This document shows, one piece after another, positions 61,098-64,000 of a stretch of DNA of 64,000 nt. Position numbers and translations under genes: made by a program. The notes below the pieces were generated by a model that did no database searches, was not told the origin of the DNA, and saw only the letters and a program-made list of their open reading frames with translations. The first letter of the stretch is position 1, and each line of letters begins with the position of its first letter. This DNA is from Arcuatula senhousia (Eukaryota > Mollusca > Bivalvia > Mytilida > Mytilidae), in NCBI GenBank assembly GCA_963971305.1, contig OZ020306.1, forward strand, positions 55,588,686-55,652,685, in the 5' to 3' direction.

Positions 61098-61228
61098 TAA
61101 TCTACACTGGTCCTAAGAATCTTTGGTCAACACAGTATGCTCACCTAAAAAGTGCAATTCTACAAGATTGCGAACAAGATATAACAAGATATGTTAAGAT
61201 GTGTCAAGGGAAGTGCATCAGAAACAAG

Positions 61229-62908
61229 AGGCTCCCAGGAGCCTGAATCGCTCACCTGGTCTTGATGTTGACCCTATACTTTTGTAGAGCTAAATGAGCT
61301 GAACATTTAAGCAAGCAACAGCTTTTCTCTACCTGCAATAGTTTTCATTCTATAGGCCAAAAACACCATTTTTCACCTATAAGGGGCCATAACCCCTATA
61401 AGGAGTTACTGACAACTTCGACCCTATGGAGACTTTTGTAGAGTTAAATGAGCTGAACATTTAAGCAAGCAACAGCTAATCTCTATCTGCAATAGTTTTC
61501 ATTCTGTAGGCCAAAAACATGAAAAATCGCTTTTTTCAAAGGCTGTAACCCCTGTAAGGGGTCACCTGACAACTTCTACCCTAAGGAGAATTTTGTAGAG
61601 CTAAATGAGCTGAACATTTAAGCAAGCAACAGCTAATCTCTATCTGCAATAGTTTTCATTCTGTAGGCTAAAAACATGAGAAATCGCTATTTTTCAGGGG
61701 CCCTAACCCCTATAAGGGGTCATCTGACAACTTCAACCCTATGGACAATTTTGTAGAGCTAAATGAGCTGAACATTTAAGCAAGCAACAGCTAATCTGTA
61801 TCTGCAATAGTTTTCATTTTATAAGACAAAAACATGAAAAATCGCTATTTTTCAGGGGCCGTAATCCCTATAAGGGGTCATCTGACAACTTCGACCCTAT
61901 GGAGAATTTTGTAAAGCTAAATGCGCTGAACATTTAAGCAAGCAACAGCTAATCTCTATCTGCAATAGTTTTCATTCTGTAGGCCAAAAACATGAAAAAT
62001 CGCTATTTTTCAGGGGCCGTAACCCCTATAAGGGATCATCTGACAACTTCGACCCTATGGAAAATTTTGTAGAGCTAAATGAGCTGAACATCTAAGCAAG
62101 CAACAGCTAATCTCTATCTGCAATAGTTTTCATTCTGTAGGACAAAAACATGAAAAAACGCTATTTTTCAGGGGCCGTAACCCCTATAAGGGGTTATCTG
62201 ACAACTTCGACCCTATGGAGACTTTTGTAGAGCTAAATGAGCTAAACATTTAAGCAAGCAACAGCTAATCTCTATCTGCAATAGTTTTCATTCTGTAGGC
62301 CAAAAACATGAAAAATGGCTATTTTTCACCTTTAAGGGGCCGTAACCCCTATAAGGGGTCATCTGACAACTTCAACCCTATGGAGAATTTTGTAGAGTTA
62401 AATGAGCTGAACATTTAAGCAAGCAACAGCTAATCTCTATCTGCAATAGTTTTCATTCTGTAGGCCAAAAACATGAAAAAATGCTATTTTTCACCTTCAA
62501 GGGGCTGTAACCCCTATAAGGGGTCATCTGACAACTTTGACCAAATGGAGACTTTTGTAGAGCTTTTGATGCTGAATCAGTAGCGTGGCCTCAGATTTCC
62601 TCTATCTCTTATACTTTTTGATTTATAAGCCAAAAACAGTAGTCTGACCCCCCTAGTCTATTTTTAGTAACGGCGGCCATGTTTTTTAACGGATCAAAAA
62701 TCAAAACACAAGTTTGGTGCAGGACACCCTAAGGATCATTCATACCAAGTTTCATTAAATTCTGTTTGGTAGTTTCAGAGGAGAAGATTTTTGAAAAATT
62801 GTTAACAGACGACGACGACGACGACAGACGACGACAGACGACGACGACGACGACGGACGCCAAGTGATGGTAATAGCTCACATGGACCTTCGGTCCAGGT
62901 GAGCTAAA
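61229..62908 (+). mobile_element. Family A element, copy A3
   Basis: The AGGCTCCCAGGAGCCT palindrome and GAATCGCTCACCTGG open it. The hairpin AGCTCACATGGACC/GGTCCAGGTGAGCT closes it, after a GACGAC microsatellite (62809-62855). The interior is an array of about eight copies of the ~156-bp module found at 1-935, which differs from the interiors of A1 and A2. Confidence 0.88.
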
Positions 62909-63547
62909 AAATGGTTTTATGACATAAAATACTTACAATATATACAATTAAGCTAATAAGATAAGAAAGCAACCTATTCTTTTAGGGGTCAAAAGGTCAA
63001 GGTCTCAAGTGAAAAACTTAAACATTTAAGAGTGAAATTGGTTTCCACTGCATAAGTTAATAGAATTTCACGGAATTTGAACAAATTAAAGCTTTGGATG
63101 CATGGAAGATTTTTTTTGTGTGACAAAGACCAAGCTCTGTTCAATTTAGGTTGTCCTGTGCACTATGTAGTATCATTATTTATATTTTAGAAAAATGTTG
63201 GTTGGTTATTCTGTTAAAAGTTCCGTAATTTTTGTTGTAGCTTTCCTATCAAATTTCTAAGAACGTTTTCAACTCAGTTTACTATTCCAAGCATTTGGGT
63301 TTAATATAATTCTGACATGAGTTAAGGTTTATGATCTATCAAACTACTCCATATGCATCCTAAAAGGGTCACAATTCCTTATTAGCTGCTCAATGGATTC
63401 CCATTAAAATTTTATATAATGCCAATGTACACATCGATATCGATGGATTTCCATTAAACTCTTACAAAATCTTTGAATTTTGATCTCGATGTACACATGT
63501 GCATATTGAGGTATTTCCAGTTGACAATTGGAATATACACCTCTTTT
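62909..63547. other. Spacer between two family A elements
   Basis: AT-rich, with 'gatggatttccattaaa' and 'caatggattcccattaaaa' as a weak local repeat near 63390-63460. No gene or RNA recognised. Confidence 0.5.
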
Positions 63548-64000
63548 TAGCTCACCTGGACTGAAGGTCCAGGTGAGCTATTGCCATCACTTGGCGTCCG
63601 TCGTCGTCGTTAACTTTTCTTTGAAAATCTTCTCCTCCGTAACGACTGAAGGGATTGCTTTGAAACTTTGCACACTTCATCTATGGGATGTCCTCTACCA
63701 AGATTGCACAAATGGTGACCGCTGTCCAAACAACATGGCCGCCGTTACTAAAAATAGACTAGGGGGGTCAGACTACTGTTTTTGGCTTGTAAATCAAAAA
63801 GTATAAGAGATAGATGAAATCTGATGCCACGCTACTGCTTCAGCATCAAAAGCTCTACTAATGTCTCCATAGAGTCGAAGTTGTCAGGTGACCCCTTACA
63901 GGGGTTACGGCCCCTTAAAGATGAAAAATAGCATTTTTTCATGTTTTTGGCCTATAGAATGAAAACTATTACAGATAGAGAAAAGTTGTTGGTTGCTTAA
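63548..64000 (-). mobile_element. Family A element, copy A4, cut by window end
   Basis: It begins with the perfect hairpin AGCTCACCTGGAC/GTCCAGGTGAGCT and a short CGTCGTC run, then 'ggccgccgttactaaaaat', 'gggggtcagactactg', and the first ~155-bp module unit in inverse orientation to A3. The far end lies outside the window. A3 and A4 thus face each other about 640 bp apart. Confidence 0.85.

Overview
This is a gene-containing stretch of an AT-rich animal genome, best explained as a bivalve mollusc and probably a mytilid mussel. The genes have GT-AG introns with animal-type spacing, the encoded proteins are close to animal orthologues, and the space between exons is packed with short non-autonomous repeats of the kind common in mussel genomes. 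Nothing bacterial is present: no operons, no CRISPR, no rRNA. Species assignment is inference.

Four protein genes can be assembled exon by exon. (1) POLR2C (RPB3, RNA polymerase II subunit 3), minus strand, eight exons from 15525 down to 3812, 273 aa. (2) Inside its 4.5-kb intron 4, on the opposite strand, a three-exon gene for a 301-aa degenerate protein kinase (7458-9192) that lacks the catalytic HRD and DFG motifs. (3) RPRD1 (CTD-interacting CID protein), plus strand, nine exons from 15852 to 27301, 371 aa, head-to-head with POLR2C across only 326 bp that carries two ETS-type CCGGAAGT boxes. Both products act on RNA polymerase II. (4) EEPD1 (helix-hairpin-helix plus endonuclease/exonuclease/phosphatase protein), plus strand, eight exons from 39958 to 57122, 573 aa.

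The most unusual signal is a pattern shared by two of these genes: tandem arrays built from the 3' end of a coding exon together with its own 5' splice site. In POLR2C, a 73-bp unit (51 bp of exon 4 plus 22 bp of intron, including the GTAAGT donor) is repeated about 30 times inside the intron with no length change over 29 consecutive periods. In EEPD1, a 50-bp unit ending in the exon 4 donor occurs nine times. A smaller duplication of the last coding exon end lies just after the EEPD1 stop codon. Each array offers the splicing machinery a ladder of near-identical donors.

The rest is mostly mobile DNA. At least four families (A-D below) share one plan: short terminal inverted repeats or hairpins, usually a GTCC/GTC-rich microsatellite, and an internal tandem array of roughly 155-185 bp modules. 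Families with different ends share the same internal module, and copies with the same ends carry different modules. There are also TIR MITEs, a tRNA-derived SINE, an element whose inverted ends are each a 16-bp tandem array (32822-34031), and several local tandem duplications. The interval 27302-39957 between RPRD1 and EEPD1, and the region after 57123, hold repeats and no further gene that I can recognise.
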